A stretch of DNA of 64,000 nt, taken from contig JAKPUX010000202.1 in the NCBI GenBank assembly GCA_029554865.1, positions 1-64,000 on the forward strand. The letters are read 5' to 3'. Positions 18,053 to 28,961 of the stretch are shown piece after piece. The notes under the pieces are model-generated. The model searched no databases. It saw nothing but the letters and a program-made list of their open reading frames with translations, and was not told the DNA's origin. Made by a program: the position numbers and the translations under genes. The DNA is from a bacterium (lineage in GTDB: Bacteria > Zhuqueibacterota > Zhuqueibacteria > Residuimicrobiales > Residuimicrobiaceae). Position 1 is the first letter of the stretch, and each line of letters begins with the position of its first letter.

Positions 18053-19135
18053 ATGCACAAGAGCCTTTGTTTGCTGCTGCCCCTACTTTTCGCTTCGGCC
18101 TGCACCCGACCGGCCGCCTCTTCGTGGGATGCGGTCGTCGACGCCGGTTATCGGGGGAAACCAGGGGCGAAATTGGCGGGCGTGCCCTGTTACCCCTCTC
18201 TGAGCCAGGCGCTCGCCGCCGCGCCGCCAGGTGAAACCCCCTGGCGCATATTCATGCGTAAAGGCCGCTATCATGAAAAGGTGACAATCGACCGCGCCAA
18301 CCTGCATCTGCGCGGCGAGAACCGGGAAGAGGCTATCCTCTCCTTCGATGACTGCAGCGGCACCCCCGCTCCGGGTGGCTCCACCCTGGGCACCCGGGGG
18401 AGCGCCACCCTCACTATCCGGGCCCCCGGCTTCTCGGCGGAGCACATCACCATCGAGAACTGCTTCGACTATCCAGCCAATGCCCTGCGCGCCGAAAACG
18501 ACCCCGCCAAAATCGCCCACCCCCAGGCCGTGGCGGTGATGATCAGCGCCGGTGGTGACAGGATCAGCTTTGCCGACTGCGTCATCAGCGGATTTCAGGA
18601 CACCCTCTTCCCCGATGCCGGGCGCTCCCTGTTCAGCAGATGCTGCATCCTCGGCCATGTCGATTTTATCTTCGGGGCCGGGCAGGCGCTCTTTGAACAG
18701 TGTGAGATCGTCTCGCGCGACCGCCCGGGCAAGAATCCAAGCGGATATATCACCGCACCAAGCACTTCAGCAGCCTATCCCTATGGCTTTCTTTTCATCG
18801 CCTGCCGGTTGCTCAAGCAGGGGCCCGGAGTGACGGCGGGATCGGTCCGCCTCGGCCGCCCCTGGCATCCGCAGGGGGATCTCACGGTATCGGGCAGCGC
18901 GGTATTCCTTAACTGCTGGATGGACGACCATATCGGCCCGGAGGGCTATGCCGCCATCGGCTCAACCGACTCGAGCGGGAAAAAACTTTCTTTCGAAATT
19001 GAACCGGATTCGCGCTTTTTCGAGTTCGGCAGCAGCGGCCCCGGCGCCCCAGCCTCGCCCGCCCGGCCGCGCCTCACAGCGGAGGCTGCAGCCTGGTACA
19101 CCCGCGATCAGCTCCTGCGCGGCTGGAAACCCTGA
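18053..19135 (+). CDS. Pectinesterase (CE8) lipoprotein
   Basis: Pectin methylesterase of 360 residues that removes methyl esters from homogalacturonan. Seen: a lipoprotein signal peptide with lipobox FASAC, then a right-handed beta-helix with the CE8 blocks GFQDTLF (catalytic Asp), HVDFIFGAGQALFEQCEI (second catalytic Asp) and RLGRPW (Arg and Trp). It resembles PemB-type outer-membrane pectinesterases. It is divergent from the SGNH esterase and convergent with the DUF5060 gene, so it is transcribed alone. No other pectin gene is in the window, so it may serve side substrates in plant cell wall. Confidence 0.92.
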   Translation: MHKSLCLLLPLLFASACTRPAASSWDAVVDAGYRGKPGAKLAGVPCYPSLSQALAAAPPGETPWRIFMRKGRYHEKVTIDRANLHLRGENREEAILSFDDCSGTPAPGGSTLGTRGSATLTIRAPGFSAEHITIENCFDYPANALRAENDPAKIAHPQAVAVMISAGGDRISFADCVISGFQDTLFPDAGRSLFSRCCILGHVDFIFGAGQALFEQCEIVSRDRPGKNPSGYITAPSTSAAYPYGFLFIACRLLKQGPGVTAGSVRLGRPWHPQGDLTVSGSAVFLNCWMDDHIGPEGYAAIGSTDSSGKKLSFEIEPDSRFFEFGSSGPGAPASPARPRLTAEAAAWYTRDQLLRGWKP

Positions 19136-19206
19136 CATCCCCCGCGCCTCAGCCGGCCTCTCAGCGGGCTTCTGGCCCGCAGCCATTGCCAGGGTCAAAA
19201 CGCCCC

Positions 19207-22008
19207 CTAGCGCAGCAGCAGGCACTTCTGGATTGCCCGCTCACCTTCCGCCTCCAGGACCAGAAAATAGGCGCCTGAAGGCCGGCCCGCCGCCTGCCAG
19301 ACCAGACGGTGGCGGCCGGCCGGGCGCTCCCCCACCGCCAGGGTTGCCACCCTCCTGCCCTGTATATCATAAACCGACAGCTGCGGATGCATCCGCCGCG
19401 GCAGCACAAAACTGAATTCGGTCGAAGCATTGAAGGGGTTGGGCCAGTTCTGCAGCAGCTGCAGGGCCTCGGGCAAAATCGCCCCCCTCTCACCTGCGAT
19501 TCCCGAAGTGGAGCTGTTGGCGAAGAGGATATCATCGAGGGCTATCGTCCCGGAGCCGTCGCCGCCACTCCCCCTGAGGATGTGGAAGGAGAGGCTCAGT
19601 GCCCGAGTGAGATCGAGCGGGCTGGAACCGTCGCTGGGCAAAAAACCCCTCAGCGGCAGCTCGACCATGCTCTCTTCCGTCGATGTCAGGGCCATCTCGT
19701 ACTGCCAGTAGCTGCTGCTGGTGCGGTTGATGCGCACGGCCAGTCCGCGCCCTGAGCCATCTCCCTGAAGATAGAAGCGCAGGAATTTGGCGCCCTTCAA
19801 GGCTGCTGGCAGGGTATAAATAAAACCTGTATAGGGCGGTTTGCCGCCGCCGATGCCATAGTCGACGCGCAACCGCTGTCCCCCCGCCATGCCCGGCCGT
19901 GGCTCCACCATGAGGGCGGCAAAGGTGCCGGTGGTCGTCTTCCAGAAATTGCCGACCGGATTGGCCGGATCATAAGACTCGAAATCATCGATCAGCTGAA
20001 GATCAGTCATGCTGATGGAGAGGGTATCGCCGATCAGACCGGGAGAGGCGACCATGATCTGTGCCTCGCCGCTGCCGGCGGAATCCGACTGCACCGTGAT
20101 CATGGCCAGCCCCTTCTCCGCTGCGACGACGGCCGGGCCCACCAGACGCCCAAGACCGTTGAGGTTGAAAGTGAGGATGCTGCCGGCCTCACTGCAAAAG
20201 CGTCCCTCCACATCGAAGATCAGGCAGCGCACCTCGGCGTAGCTCTCGCCGTCGCTGTAAAGCCGGCGCGGCGAAGCCATCAACCCCAGGCGAAAGGGCA
20301 CGCTTCCGGTCGGGGCCGGGCGGATGATGAAGGCGAGATCCGGGGCCGAAGCGGCGATCTGTGGCAGCTCGTCGATGAGCAGCCCCTCCACCACCGGCCG
20401 GATGTGGCTCGCCACCGCCGTTCCCTTCCAGGTATCATAATAGACCACACTGTACACCGAATCCGGCAGCCCGGCGATCTGCAGAGAGCGCATGGAGAGA
20501 TCCCGGCCCCACTCCTCGCGCGCCCAGCCGAAGGCCATCTCTCCGTCCTCCATGGCAAAGGCGTCGGCGCCGGCGACGGTCACCTCCGCGGGCTGGAAAG
20601 GGCGAAGGGCGTAATCGATGCCCGGAGCCACCAGGCTGAAGGCCTTGAGCTGCTCCTGAAAGCGGCTGTCCGACTGATGGGTGTTGAAAGACCACCACAT
20701 CGGCGAGGCCGCCAGTCCGCTCGACCAGCTGGCCCAGAGGGCGTTGTGGAACATGCGGGTATACTCGGCCGAGCCGGGGGAGTAGCCGCCGAAATTCTTG
20801 TTCGATCCCCCCCCGGCCTCGCCGAGAATCGCCGGCTTGGCATAACCCTGCCACATCCGCCGGGCTGCCTCATGATAGGCCCAGACACTGCTGCGCACCG
20901 GGTTGCTGGCGTACCGGGCGGTGCCGCCGTCGGTCTCATACAGATGCATGTTGGGTAGATCGAAGATGCCATAGCCGGCCGTCCAGAAAAGGCCGCCGTG
21001 TTGGCTTGCCGTCACCGGCCGGTCGAAAGGATCGTGCGCCCGCAGAAAAGTAAGGGACTTGCGCGTCCACTCGTCCGCTGCAGCAGTTCGCCCCGCGGCC
21101 CAGGCGTCGGTGCCGCTGATCTCATTGATGATCTCCCAGGGACCCATGGCGCGGCTGTAGCCCCAGCGGGCGATGATATAGCGGTACTGCTTCTCCATGT
21201 AGCGCCAGGCGGTCTCGTTCTCATAAATCTCGAGCACATCGCAAAGCTGCTTGTAGGGATTGTCGTTCCAGCGCTGCGCCCAGCCGGAGAGGCTCTTGCA
21301 GAAAAGGTCATGCGGCCAGATCGAGAGCGAAAGGGCCATATCACGCTTTTCCAGCCATTCGAGGATGTCGTCGATCCGCTTGCACTTGTTCTGGTCATAG
21401 CGTCCGAGTCCGGAGCTCATCGACTCGATCAGGGTATTGCCGGTGTCGTAGGTGATGTTCCACAATCCCACCCAGTTGCAGCCCAGGCTCTGCAGGGTGT
21501 TCAGGCCCGGTTCCGCAATCCCCCATGGCCAGAAGATAGCGACGCCGTAAAAGGGGGTGCCGTCGTCATGGACCAGGTAATGTGGATTCGCCTTCGCGGT
21601 GTGCAGCCAGCCGTGGTGTGCAGAGGCGGCCGCCTCGAAGGTGTAGGCCGGGCTGCTGCCGTTCCCCGCCGGAGTGGTCACCATGAGGGTATAGCTCCAG
21701 GTGCCCGCCTCATTCGGGGCGAATCGCACCTTCCACTCATTACGGTTCTGATAGTGGTCATAAAAGCCGTAAATGGTCCACTGCCTGCCGCCGGGAGAGG
21801 TGAAGAGGGCGCGCACGTCGATCTCTTCGGGGTTGTAGGGATTGGCATAGACCACATTGCCCAGTTCGAGCTGAAGCTCGTATTTTTCATATAGGCCGAT
21901 CCGGTTCGCGTTTTCACTCCGGCGCGCGATGGTGGGGGCGATGGCTTGGGCGAGGAGGTCGGCAGGAAGCAGAAATGCGAGGGCGACAAGGGCAAAGCGG
22001 CGGCGCAT
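19207..22008 (-). CDS. DUF5060 clan GH-A-type glycosidase with sorting domain
   Basis: Large secreted enzyme of 933 residues. Seen: signal peptide (about 1-22); an N-terminal DUF5060-like beta domain (about 30-120); a TIM-barrel-type catalytic domain (about 130-480) with likely acid/base E296 in EIINEISG and nucleophile E397 in ILGEAGGG, a 101-residue spacing compatible with clan GH-A; beta domains, including a CBM-like region (about 690-835, from DDFESYDPANP); and a C-terminal sorting domain (NWPNPFNASTEF, ending QKCLLLR). ATG 22008 has AAGGAG 6 bases upstream. It is the last gene of the long mannan operon. Exact substrate unknown; a beta-mannoside or another hemicellulose is likely. Confidence 0.85.
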   Translation of the reverse strand: MRRRFALVALAFLLPADLLAQAIAPTIARRSENANRIGLYEKYELQLELGNVVYANPYNPEEIDVRALFTSPGGRQWTIYGFYDHYQNRNEWKVRFAPNEAGTWSYTLMVTTPAGNGSSPAYTFEAAASAHHGWLHTAKANPHYLVHDDGTPFYGVAIFWPWGIAEPGLNTLQSLGCNWVGLWNITYDTGNTLIESMSSGLGRYDQNKCKRIDDILEWLEKRDMALSLSIWPHDLFCKSLSGWAQRWNDNPYKQLCDVLEIYENETAWRYMEKQYRYIIARWGYSRAMGPWEIINEISGTDAWAAGRTAAADEWTRKSLTFLRAHDPFDRPVTASQHGGLFWTAGYGIFDLPNMHLYETDGGTARYASNPVRSSVWAYHEAARRMWQGYAKPAILGEAGGGSNKNFGGYSPGSAEYTRMFHNALWASWSSGLAASPMWWSFNTHQSDSRFQEQLKAFSLVAPGIDYALRPFQPAEVTVAGADAFAMEDGEMAFGWAREEWGRDLSMRSLQIAGLPDSVYSVVYYDTWKGTAVASHIRPVVEGLLIDELPQIAASAPDLAFIIRPAPTGSVPFRLGLMASPRRLYSDGESYAEVRCLIFDVEGRFCSEAGSILTFNLNGLGRLVGPAVVAAEKGLAMITVQSDSAGSGEAQIMVASPGLIGDTLSISMTDLQLIDDFESYDPANPVGNFWKTTTGTFAALMVEPRPGMAGGQRLRVDYGIGGGKPPYTGFIYTLPAALKGAKFLRFYLQGDGSGRGLAVRINRTSSSYWQYEMALTSTEESMVELPLRGFLPSDGSSPLDLTRALSLSFHILRGSGGDGSGTIALDDILFANSSTSGIAGERGAILPEALQLLQNWPNPFNASTEFSFVLPRRMHPQLSVYDIQGRRVATLAVGERPAGRHRLVWQAAGRPSGAYFLVLEAEGERAIQKCLLLR

Positions 22009-22035
22009 GAGGAACTCCTTGACAGGGACGAGATG

Positions 22036-22066
22036 CATCCCGGGGCGGGCGCTCCGCCCCGGGATG
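22036..22066. other. Strong hairpin between symporter and DUF5060 genes
   Basis: Perfect 13-bp stem CATCCCGGGGCGG / CCGCCCCGGGATG with a 5-base loop. There is no T-run. Sitting between two genes of the same operon, it could stabilise the upstream mRNA or lower expression of the last gene. Confidence 0.5.
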
Positions 22067-22074
22067 GAAGTAGA

Positions 22075-23901
22075 CTATTCTTCGGTCAGTTTATCGAGCC
22101 AGTTCTTCTTGAGGAACCAGCTGGTGACGAAAATGATGGCCAGGGTGATGAAAAAGGGCCCCTTTTTCATCAAGACAATATAGAAGGGGATGATCACCAG
22201 TGCCGTCTGCCAGATGGTGCCGACCAGAACATTGACCGCATCGCGGCTGAAATTACGGTTGCGCTCGAAGGAGGGATCCGCAGCCTTGACCTTTTCATAA
22301 ACCGGCTTCCAGAATCCCCATGGCCGCACTGTTTTGTAGAACGACATCAGGGTCTTTTCATCGGTGGGTTTGGTGAGCCAGGAACCGAGATAACAGCCGG
22401 CGATGGAGATGAGGAGCAGAACCGGGAAATAATAGAGGTCGAGGGTGCTCTTGAAGACCAGCGGGAAGATCAGGGCCGGGATAAGACCCGCGAGCATGCC
22501 CCAGAAGTAGCCGTAGCTGTTAAAACGCCACCAGTACCATTTGAGCACGTTAGCGGCGACGTAACTGCCGTAGAGCCCCGAAACAATCCACTGCAGCAGG
22601 CTGTTGACATCCTGGGCGAAGAAACCGAGCACCATGCTGATCACCACCACGATCAGGCCGGAGGTATAGTTGATCATCGTGGTTTGTTTCTGCGTGGTAT
22701 GGGGCCGGATGTATTTGAGATAGAGATCGTTGATGATATAGGCCTGGGCGGCGTTGAGGGTGCCGCTGAAGGTCGAGGTAAAGGCGGCAAGCAGGCCGGC
22801 AAGCAGCAGACCGAGCAGACCGACCGGGACGAATTCGCTGATCGCCGAAGGCAGAATCTGCTCGAAATCGATCTTGCCGCCCACCATCAGGTTGAGGCGG
22901 TCGTAGTAGAGCAGACCGAGCACGACAAAGCCGGCGATCATCAGGTAACGAATCGGCTGAAGGATGAGGGAGACAAATCCGCTCATCTTGGCCGCTTCCT
23001 TGGGAGATTTGGTCGCCAGAATCTTCTGCATGTCATAATTGGGCGCCGGCCCGGCGGCGCTGGCGAGGATCCCCTTGAAGACCATGAGCATGACGATGAT
23101 GGTGAAGAGGCCGAACTGGTCGCTGGCGATCTTGTCATTGACCTGGGCGATGATGCTGCTCCAATCAAGGTCAAGCTTCCACCCGAAGAAGGGACTCATC
23201 CAGCCATCCGGCACATTGAGGGTTGAGCCACTGAGAGCGGACATGGCAATCACCGCGATGGCGATACTCGCCACGGTCATGATGATGTACTGGAGCAGGT
23301 CAGCCAGCACGATGCTGGTCATGCCGCCGAGGATGGTGTAAAAGACCGCCACCAGGGTGAAAACGATGCCGTAGACATGCGGCACATACTGCGCCGGTAC
23401 ATCGAAGGGGATATAGGGCGAAACGATCTCCCAGGGGATGAAGATCATGATGAACTTGCCGAGACCGATAAAACCATAGGCGAGAAAACCGAGACAGCCG
23501 ATGAGGGCGAAGACGACCACGATGGTGTGCGAGAGGGTAGCGCCGCGGTCATGGCCGAAGCGGGTGCCAATCCACTGCGCGCCGGTAGTGACATTGGAGC
23601 GGCGCAGCCAGGCGGAGAGGAAAACCATGAGGAAGATCTGGTTGAAGACCGGCCAGAGCCAGGGCAGCCAGATGCTCTTGAGACCATAGACGAAACCGAT
23701 GGTCACCAGCCACATGGTGCCGGAGATGTCGAACATGCCCGAGGCGTTGGAGAGGCCGAGCAAATACCATGGGAGTTTGTTGCCCCCGAGCAGATAGGAA
23801 CCGGTCCCCTCCTTCGCGCGTTTTTTGAAGGCCAGGCCGATGGCGGTCACACCCAGCATGTAAAGGAGGATGATGGCAAAATCGATCCAGGTCAGCTTCA
23901 T
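22075..23901 (-). CDS. SSS-family sodium/solute symporter (mannobiose uptake candidate)
   Basis: Symporter of 608 residues with about 14 predicted helices. Seen: N-terminal WIDFAIILLYMLGVTAIGLAF, the block GTGSYLLGGNKLPWYLLGLSNASGMFDISGT, and C-terminal helices after a long cytoplasmic loop. It uses the sodium gradient to bring solute into the cytoplasm. Its start overlaps the stop of the beta-mannosidase gene by 4 bases (ATGA), so the two are coupled. In Bacteroides fragilis, mannobiose 2-epimerase and mannosylglucose phosphorylase genes also lie beside a cation symporter gene, though of a different family. Mannobiose or short manno-oligosaccharides are therefore the likely cargo; this is inference from context. 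Confidence 0.88.
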   Translation of the reverse strand: MKLTWIDFAIILLYMLGVTAIGLAFKKRAKEGTGSYLLGGNKLPWYLLGLSNASGMFDISGTMWLVTIGFVYGLKSIWLPWLWPVFNQIFLMVFLSAWLRRSNVTTGAQWIGTRFGHDRGATLSHTIVVVFALIGCLGFLAYGFIGLGKFIMIFIPWEIVSPYIPFDVPAQYVPHVYGIVFTLVAVFYTILGGMTSIVLADLLQYIIMTVASIAIAVIAMSALSGSTLNVPDGWMSPFFGWKLDLDWSSIIAQVNDKIASDQFGLFTIIVMLMVFKGILASAAGPAPNYDMQKILATKSPKEAAKMSGFVSLILQPIRYLMIAGFVVLGLLYYDRLNLMVGGKIDFEQILPSAISEFVPVGLLGLLLAGLLAAFTSTFSGTLNAAQAYIINDLYLKYIRPHTTQKQTTMINYTSGLIVVVISMVLGFFAQDVNSLLQWIVSGLYGSYVAANVLKWYWWRFNSYGYFWGMLAGLIPALIFPLVFKSTLDLYYFPVLLLISIAGCYLGSWLTKPTDEKTLMSFYKTVRPWGFWKPVYEKVKAADPSFERNRNFSRDAVNVLVGTIWQTALVIIPFYIVLMKKGPFFITLAIIFVTSWFLKKNWLDKLTEE

Positions 23902-26528
23902 TCCTGCTCCTTTCCCTTCTCTTCCTGATAAGTATCGTGGATTGTCTGCCAGCGCAGCCCGGCTTTCACCTCTGCGGGTGTGAGCCGGGTGCGGTAATGG
24001 ATGGTTCTGCCCTCGCCGGGCAGGAGATCGAAATAGTTATCGGAGAAAAAGCCCTCAGGATCGCTGCACTCCAGGCAGAGGTTTTTGGCCAGGGAGCTGC
24101 TGCGGAGGGTGATCACGCAGCCGCCAGGGGCTGCCGTCACCCCGGCATCGAGTGTGCACGGCGGCAGTGTCAGGGATTTGACCGGGGCGAAATAGTGGAT
24201 GTCCGAGGCCAGCAGCCTCTCCCCCACCCTCAGTGTCAGCCGAAGCAGTGCGCTGCTGCGTTCAAACCCTGCCAGCAGTTCCGCCGCGGGCAGACTGCAG
24301 CAGAGTTGACTGCTGTTGGCCCTGATGGCCACCGGCAGCGTGCGCGTAAAGCCTTTCCGGCCCGAGAAATCCATCACCACCAATTCCAGCTCTGCGGCTG
24401 TATTGCTCAAGGAGTCCGAGACCACCTTCACCTGCAGCACGCCCTCCGCCTCGACGGGGACGAGCAGAAAGGTCTTGCAGGCCTCGCGGATGAAGTAGTG
24501 CAGGGCCTTCCAGCGGCCGTGGTAATCGATGCTCGACCAGGAGGCCACCGGCCAGCAGTCATCGATCTGCCAGTAGAGTGAGCCCATGCAATAGGGCATG
24601 GCGCCGCGGTGGGCATGAAAGGCGCGCTTTACTCCCTCGGCCTGCAGCACCTGACTGAGATAGAGGTAACTGTTGAAATCCTTCGGCAGGCGGTAGTCGT
24701 TCTCCATATAGTGGCGGATCAGGCGGTTGCCGTACTCCTTGTCCCGGCGTTCATCGGCCATGCAGCGCTGGTGGGCCAACATGACCGGGGAGTGCAGCTC
24801 CCGGTCGCCGGGAAGGGAAAAGCCCTCGACTGTGGCGCGTTCCGGGTAGGACTGAAAACCGTATTCGCTCATGAACCGGCCGACATTCTTGTCGTAATCG
24901 CTGAAGGGATGGCGGTTGTGCCAGACCCCCCAGTAGTGGGCATCGCCCTCGGCATAGGGGATATCCAGATAGCCGGTGGCAGGGCTGCCAGGATGGTAGT
25001 AGCGTTCCGGATCGACAGCACCAATTTCGGCCGGAAGCACCTCGTCGAAGAGATGGTGCATATCCCTTTCATAGCGGGCGCGCACATCGGCGGGATACTG
25101 ATCCCGCCAGCCCCAGGCATACCAGGAGATCTGGTTTTCATTGTTGCCGCACCAGAGGGCGATAGAGGGGTGGTTGCGCAGGCGGCGGATGTTGTCACGA
25201 ACCTCGGCGCGGACGTTGTCGAGAAAGGATTCGTCGGCAGGATACATGGCGCAGGCGAACATCAGGTCCTGCCAGACCAGGATGCCGTATTCATCGCAGA
25301 GGTCGTAAAAGAGATCCTCCTCCCAGATGCCTCCGCCCCAGATGCGCAGCATGTTCATCTTGGCCGCCTTGGCCGAACCGAGAATGTGCTCATAGCGCGC
25401 CCGGGTGACCCGGTTCTGAAAGTTATCCTGGGGGATGTAATTGGCCCCCTTCATGAATACGGGCGTGCCGTTGAGTTCGACGTAGAACGAGCGCCCCCAC
25501 TGATCCTTGTCGCGCACAATGCGCAGGGTGCGCAATCCGATGCGCCGGCTTTTCTCCTGCACGCCTTTCCGGGCTGCAGGCTGGCTTTGGCCAGCGGAGG
25601 CGGTTTCAGCCCGCCCGGTCAGGGTGTAAAGAAAGGGCTCCCCGAGACCATTGCTCCACCAGCGTTTCGGGTTTTTGATGATAAAGTCGAGTATCACCGT
25701 GCTGCGCCCGGGCTTCAGGCTCACCGCACGCCGCACCAAACGCCGGCCCTCATGCTCCACCGAAAGCACCGCCTGCTGAGCGCGCTCCGCCGTAAGGGTG
25801 AATTCAGCGCTCAGCTCGGCCTTGCGGTCGCTGAGGCTCCTCTGGCGGAACTGGAGATCCTCCAGCCGGCAGCCATCCCAGGCCTCGAGGCGGATCGGCC
25901 GCCAGATTCCGCAGGTGATCAGACGCGGACCCCAGTCCCAGCCGTAGTGAAAACCCGCCTTGCGGGAGTACATGTTGATCTTGACGTCGGCCTGGTCGTT
26001 GTTGGGATAGGCGGTCAGCCTGAAAGGGGCCGCCTCCCATTTGGGCAGGTTTTCGGAAAAGACGGAACGGAAGCGAATCTCGAGCTGGTTGGGACCCCTG
26101 ACAAGCCAGGGTTTGACGTCCGCTCGCCAGATACGAAACATATTATCGGCGTGCAGTATCTCGTGGCCGTTGAGGAACACACGGGCGTAGGTATCGAGCC
26201 CTTCGCAGACCAGCTCGATTTTCTCCCGCGCGAGCAGCTCCTCCGCAGGTATGAACCCGGTGCGGTAGAGCCAATCCCGTTCGCCGATCCACTGCATGAA
26301 TTTTTCGTTGATGCGGTAATGGGGATCGGGAATGAGGTGATGGCGCATGAGATCGGTGTGGACGCACCCCGGCACTTCCGCATCCAGCCAGGAGGTCTGG
26401 TCGCCGTCCGGACTGAAAGACCAGTTGGAATGAAGCTCGTGGGTCAGGACCTGTGTCAAAGCGGTGGAGGCCATCAGCGCAATCACCAGGAGTGTCCATC
26501 GCAGTGTTTTCATATCTCTTTCCATCAT
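23898..26528 (-). CDS. GH2 beta-mannosidase
   Basis: Exo-beta-mannosidase of 876 residues, typical length for the family. Seen: signal peptide (about 6-30); jelly-roll N-terminal domain with [18 protein letters not shown] and [13 protein letters not shown]; the GH2 immunoglobulin domain; a TIM barrel with [21 protein letters not shown], acid/base E464 in WCGNNENQ and nucleophile E555 in MSEYGFQ; and C-terminal beta domains. It releases mannose from the non-reducing ends of oligosaccharides, probably in the periplasm. The first ATG (26528) overlaps the stop of the GH130 gene; ATG at 26513, just before the signal peptide, is an alternative start. Confidence 0.93.
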   Translation of the reverse strand: MMERDMKTLRWTLLVIALMASTALTQVLTHELHSNWSFSPDGDQTSWLDAEVPGCVHTDLMRHHLIPDPHYRINEKFMQWIGERDWLYRTGFIPAEELLAREKIELVCEGLDTYARVFLNGHEILHADNMFRIWRADVKPWLVRGPNQLEIRFRSVFSENLPKWEAAPFRLTAYPNNDQADVKINMYSRKAGFHYGWDWGPRLITCGIWRPIRLEAWDGCRLEDLQFRQRSLSDRKAELSAEFTLTAERAQQAVLSVEHEGRRLVRRAVSLKPGRSTVILDFIIKNPKRWWSNGLGEPFLYTLTGRAETASAGQSQPAARKGVQEKSRRIGLRTLRIVRDKDQWGRSFYVELNGTPVFMKGANYIPQDNFQNRVTRARYEHILGSAKAAKMNMLRIWGGGIWEEDLFYDLCDEYGILVWQDLMFACAMYPADESFLDNVRAEVRDNIRRLRNHPSIALWCGNNENQISWYAWGWRDQYPADVRARYERDMHHLFDEVLPAEIGAVDPERYYHPGSPATGYLDIPYAEGDAHYWGVWHNRHPFSDYDKNVGRFMSEYGFQSYPERATVEGFSLPGDRELHSPVMLAHQRCMADERRDKEYGNRLIRHYMENDYRLPKDFNSYLYLSQVLQAEGVKRAFHAHRGAMPYCMGSLYWQIDDCWPVASWSSIDYHGRWKALHYFIREACKTFLLVPVEAEGVLQVKVVSDSLSNTAAELELVVMDFSGRKGFTRTLPVAIRANSSQLCCSLPAAELLAGFERSSALLRLTLRVGERLLASDIHYFAPVKSLTLPPCTLDAGVTAAPGGCVITLRSSSLAKNLCLECSDPEGFFSDNYFDLLPGEGRTIHYRTRLTPAEVKAGLRWQTIHDTYQEEKGKEQE

Positions 26529-27715
26529 CCCCTGCGAAGCAGGGCAAGGTTGCGGTTGATCAGTTCGTTGCGCTGGGCGACGCAGGCGGCCGAGCGCAGG
26601 GGATCGGGAGGGGTTTTGCGCACATAATCGACCAGGCGCTCCACCGTAGTGGTGGCGACATGGAGACGGGTATCAGAGGAGGCATAGTAGATCAGGATGT
26701 CGCCATTGTCGCGCGCCACCCAGCCGTTGGAAAAGACGACGTTGGAAACGTCGCCGACGCGTTCTTCGGCCTGCGGTGCGATGAAATAGCCCCCGGGGGT
26801 ATAAATGGGCTTTTCCGGGTGGTCGAGGTCGGTCATGAAGAGATAGAGGACGTAACGCAGTCCCGCTGCACAGCCGCGTACGCCGTGGGCCAGCTGCAGC
26901 CAGCCCTGAGGGGTTTTAATCGGGGCCGGGCCCAGGCCGTTCTTCGACTCCTTGATGGTGTGATAGAGGCGCTGGTCGATGATGGCCTCCTCCTCGATGA
27001 CCGCGTGTGCGACATCCTTGCAGAGGGCCCAGCCGATGCCGCCGCCGCTGCCAGCCGAGATGAAATCATCCTGGGGACGGGTGTAAAAGGCATATTGGCC
27101 GTCAATGAACTCGGGATGAAGCACGACATTGCGCTGCTGCGGCGAGCGGCTCTTGAGGTCGGGGAGCCGCTCCCATTTCACCAAATCGCGGGTGCGGGCG
27201 ATGCCGGCCTGCGCCACAGCCGAGGAGAGATCGCCGGGAGGGGCATTGGGGTCCTTGCGCTCGGTGCAGAAGATGCCGTAGATCCAGCCATCCTCGTGCC
27301 TGACCAGGCGCATGTCGTAGACGTTGATGTCCGGATCTTCGGTTTCGGGCATCACCACCGGAAAGTCCCGGAAGCGGAAATTATCGATGCCATTGGGGCT
27401 CTCGGCGACAGCGAAGAAGGATTTGCGGTCCCAGCCCTCGACGCGAGCCATGACCAGGATCTTCCCGTCAAGCTCGATGGCGCCGGCGTTGAAGGCGGCG
27501 TTGATGCCCATCCGCTCCATGAGAAAGGGATTGCGCTGGGGATCGAGGTCATAACGCCAGAAGAGGGGGGCATGGCCGGCGGTCAGCACCGGATGGGTAT
27601 AGCGCTGGTAGATGCCGTTATGCCAGGGCAGCGGCATATTCCGGCGGGTGACATAGGCCTCGTGTTCCCGGGTCAGCCTGGCCAGGCGTTCAGCAAAGGA
27701 CTCCACTTGCATCAT
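26525..27715 (-). CDS. GH130 4-O-beta-D-mannosyl-D-glucose phosphorylase
   Basis: Cytoplasmic phosphorylase of 396 residues that converts mannosyl-glucose plus phosphate to mannose-1-phosphate and glucose. Seen: a five-bladed propeller pattern, N-terminal block [24 protein letters not shown], the catalytic Asp D134 in INVYDMRLV, and family blocks [28 protein letters not shown] and SNVVFSNGW. These and the length fit subgroup GH130_1 (mannosylglucose phosphorylase) better than the manno-oligosaccharide phosphorylases of GH130_2. No signal peptide. The epimerase gene upstream would supply its substrate. Confidence 0.9.
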   Translation of the reverse strand: MMQVESFAERLARLTREHEAYVTRRNMPLPWHNGIYQRYTHPVLTAGHAPLFWRYDLDPQRNPFLMERMGINAAFNAGAIELDGKILVMARVEGWDRKSFFAVAESPNGIDNFRFRDFPVVMPETEDPDINVYDMRLVRHEDGWIYGIFCTERKDPNAPPGDLSSAVAQAGIARTRDLVKWERLPDLKSRSPQQRNVVLHPEFIDGQYAFYTRPQDDFISAGSGGGIGWALCKDVAHAVIEEEAIIDQRLYHTIKESKNGLGPAPIKTPQGWLQLAHGVRGCAAGLRYVLYLFMTDLDHPEKPIYTPGGYFIAPQAEERVGDVSNVVFSNGWVARDNGDILIYYASSDTRLHVATTTVERLVDYVRKTPPDPLRSAACVAQRNELINRNLALLRRG

Positions 27716-27758
27716 TTTCTCCTCGATAATACTTTCAATATAACGAGCGGTGTTACTC

Positions 27759-28961
27759 TCAGCATTTTTTCACCCGCCGCGCCAGTTCCAGGCAGGTACG
27801 GCTGTTGTGATAAGGGCATTTCCATTCGGATATCTTGTGCAGCTGCCTGTCTACCCGCCGTTCGCCGTCCACCTTGTAGAACCACTCCCCGTGGATGCGG
27901 TCGATCAGATGCTCCGCGATGAAATCCCAGGCCCGGACGGCGGCAGCGAGGAATTCCGGACGACCGCTGTTCTGGTAGGCGTTTGCAAATCCAACCACAG
28001 ACTCCGCCTGCACCCACCAGTGCACATCGGGGTCGGGGCGGCCACTCTCGTCCCGCTCATAGATGAGCCCGCCATCCGGGGCCACTCCCTCGGCGAGCAC
28101 CGCCTCGGCCATGGCCACCGACACCTTCTGGCACTTGCGCGCCAGGATCGGATCGGTGAGAAGCTGGGTCGCCTCGTCAAGCAGCCAACTGGTCTCAATA
28201 TCATGTCCATATGAGACCTTGCCCGATTTAGGTTGCCATGATTCATCAAAGAAAAGGATGAGGTGATGGCTGCGGCTGTCGATGATATGGTCGAAAAAAT
28301 TATTGACGAGGCTGACCAGCCGTTCGCGCAGCCCGTCATCCCGCCATTCTCGATAGAGCCGGGTATAGGCTTCGAGCAGGTGGAGATGGGTGTTCATCGA
28401 CTTTTTCTCGTTCATATCGATCGCACTGAGGCGCAGTTCTTCAGTGGGTGACCAATCGCGGTTGGCGCTCTCGAGATAGCCGGTATGTAGCGGATCGTAA
28501 TTGTGTTTTTCGATCAGTTCGTAAATGGCCAGGGCCTGCTCGAGGGCCCCGGCATCGCCGGAGGCGGCATGGTATTCGACGAGGCTGTAAATGGCAAAGG
28601 CCTGGCCGTAGATCTTTTTACTGTCATCGATGGGCCGCCGTTCGGCATCGAGCATCCAGAAGACTCCGCCGTACCGGGGATCGATGAAGGCCGAACAAAC
28701 CTCCTCATAGGCCTTGCGGGCCATCTCCAGATAGGCCGGATTTTTATACTGGTGGAAAGCGGCGGCGAAGGTCCAGAGGATGCGGGTGGTGAGGATCAAT
28801 CCCCGCGGCGAGCGTTCGCGCACTTGCAGATCCGGTGAGACGCGCGCCCAGAATCCGCCCTGTTCCCGATCCGGCGCCTGCTCGAGCCAAAAGGGGAGAA
28901 TATTATCCAGTAGCTCCCGCTCGGTTCTCGCCGCCAGCTGCCTGCAGGTTTCACTTGCCAT
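27759..28961 (-). CDS. Cellobiose/mannobiose 2-epimerase
   Basis: Epimerase of 400 residues, the usual length. It interconverts glucose and mannose at the reducing end of beta-1,4 disaccharides. Seen: an (alpha/alpha)6 barrel of the AGE family and the cellobiose-epimerase blocks [11 protein letters not shown] (catalytic His), [19 protein letters not shown] and [13 protein letters not shown] (second catalytic His). No signal peptide, so cytoplasmic. Its start overlaps the upstream GH5 gene by 11 bases. Beside GH130 it should turn beta-1,4-mannobiose into mannosyl-glucose, the route described for Bacteroides fragilis and Ruminococcus albus. Confidence 0.92.
   Translation of the reverse strand: MASETCRQLAARTERELLDNILPFWLEQAPDREQGGFWARVSPDLQVRERSPRGLILTTRILWTFAAAFHQYKNPAYLEMARKAYEEVCSAFIDPRYGGVFWMLDAERRPIDDSKKIYGQAFAIYSLVEYHAASGDAGALEQALAIYELIEKHNYDPLHTGYLESANRDWSPTEELRLSAIDMNEKKSMNTHLHLLEAYTRLYREWRDDGLRERLVSLVNNFFDHIIDSRSHHLILFFDESWQPKSGKVSYGHDIETSWLLDEATQLLTDPILARKCQKVSVAMAEAVLAEGVAPDGGLIYERDESGRPDPDVHWWVQAESVVGFANAYQNSGRPEFLAAAVRAWDFIAEHLIDRIHGEWFYKVDGERRVDRQLHKISEWKCPYHNSRTCLELARRVKKC

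Noticed and set aside
24609-26627. 672-codon plus-strand open frame opposite the GH2 gene
   Set aside because: The catalytic motifs of GH2 are on the minus strand; the opposing frame is a compositional artefact.
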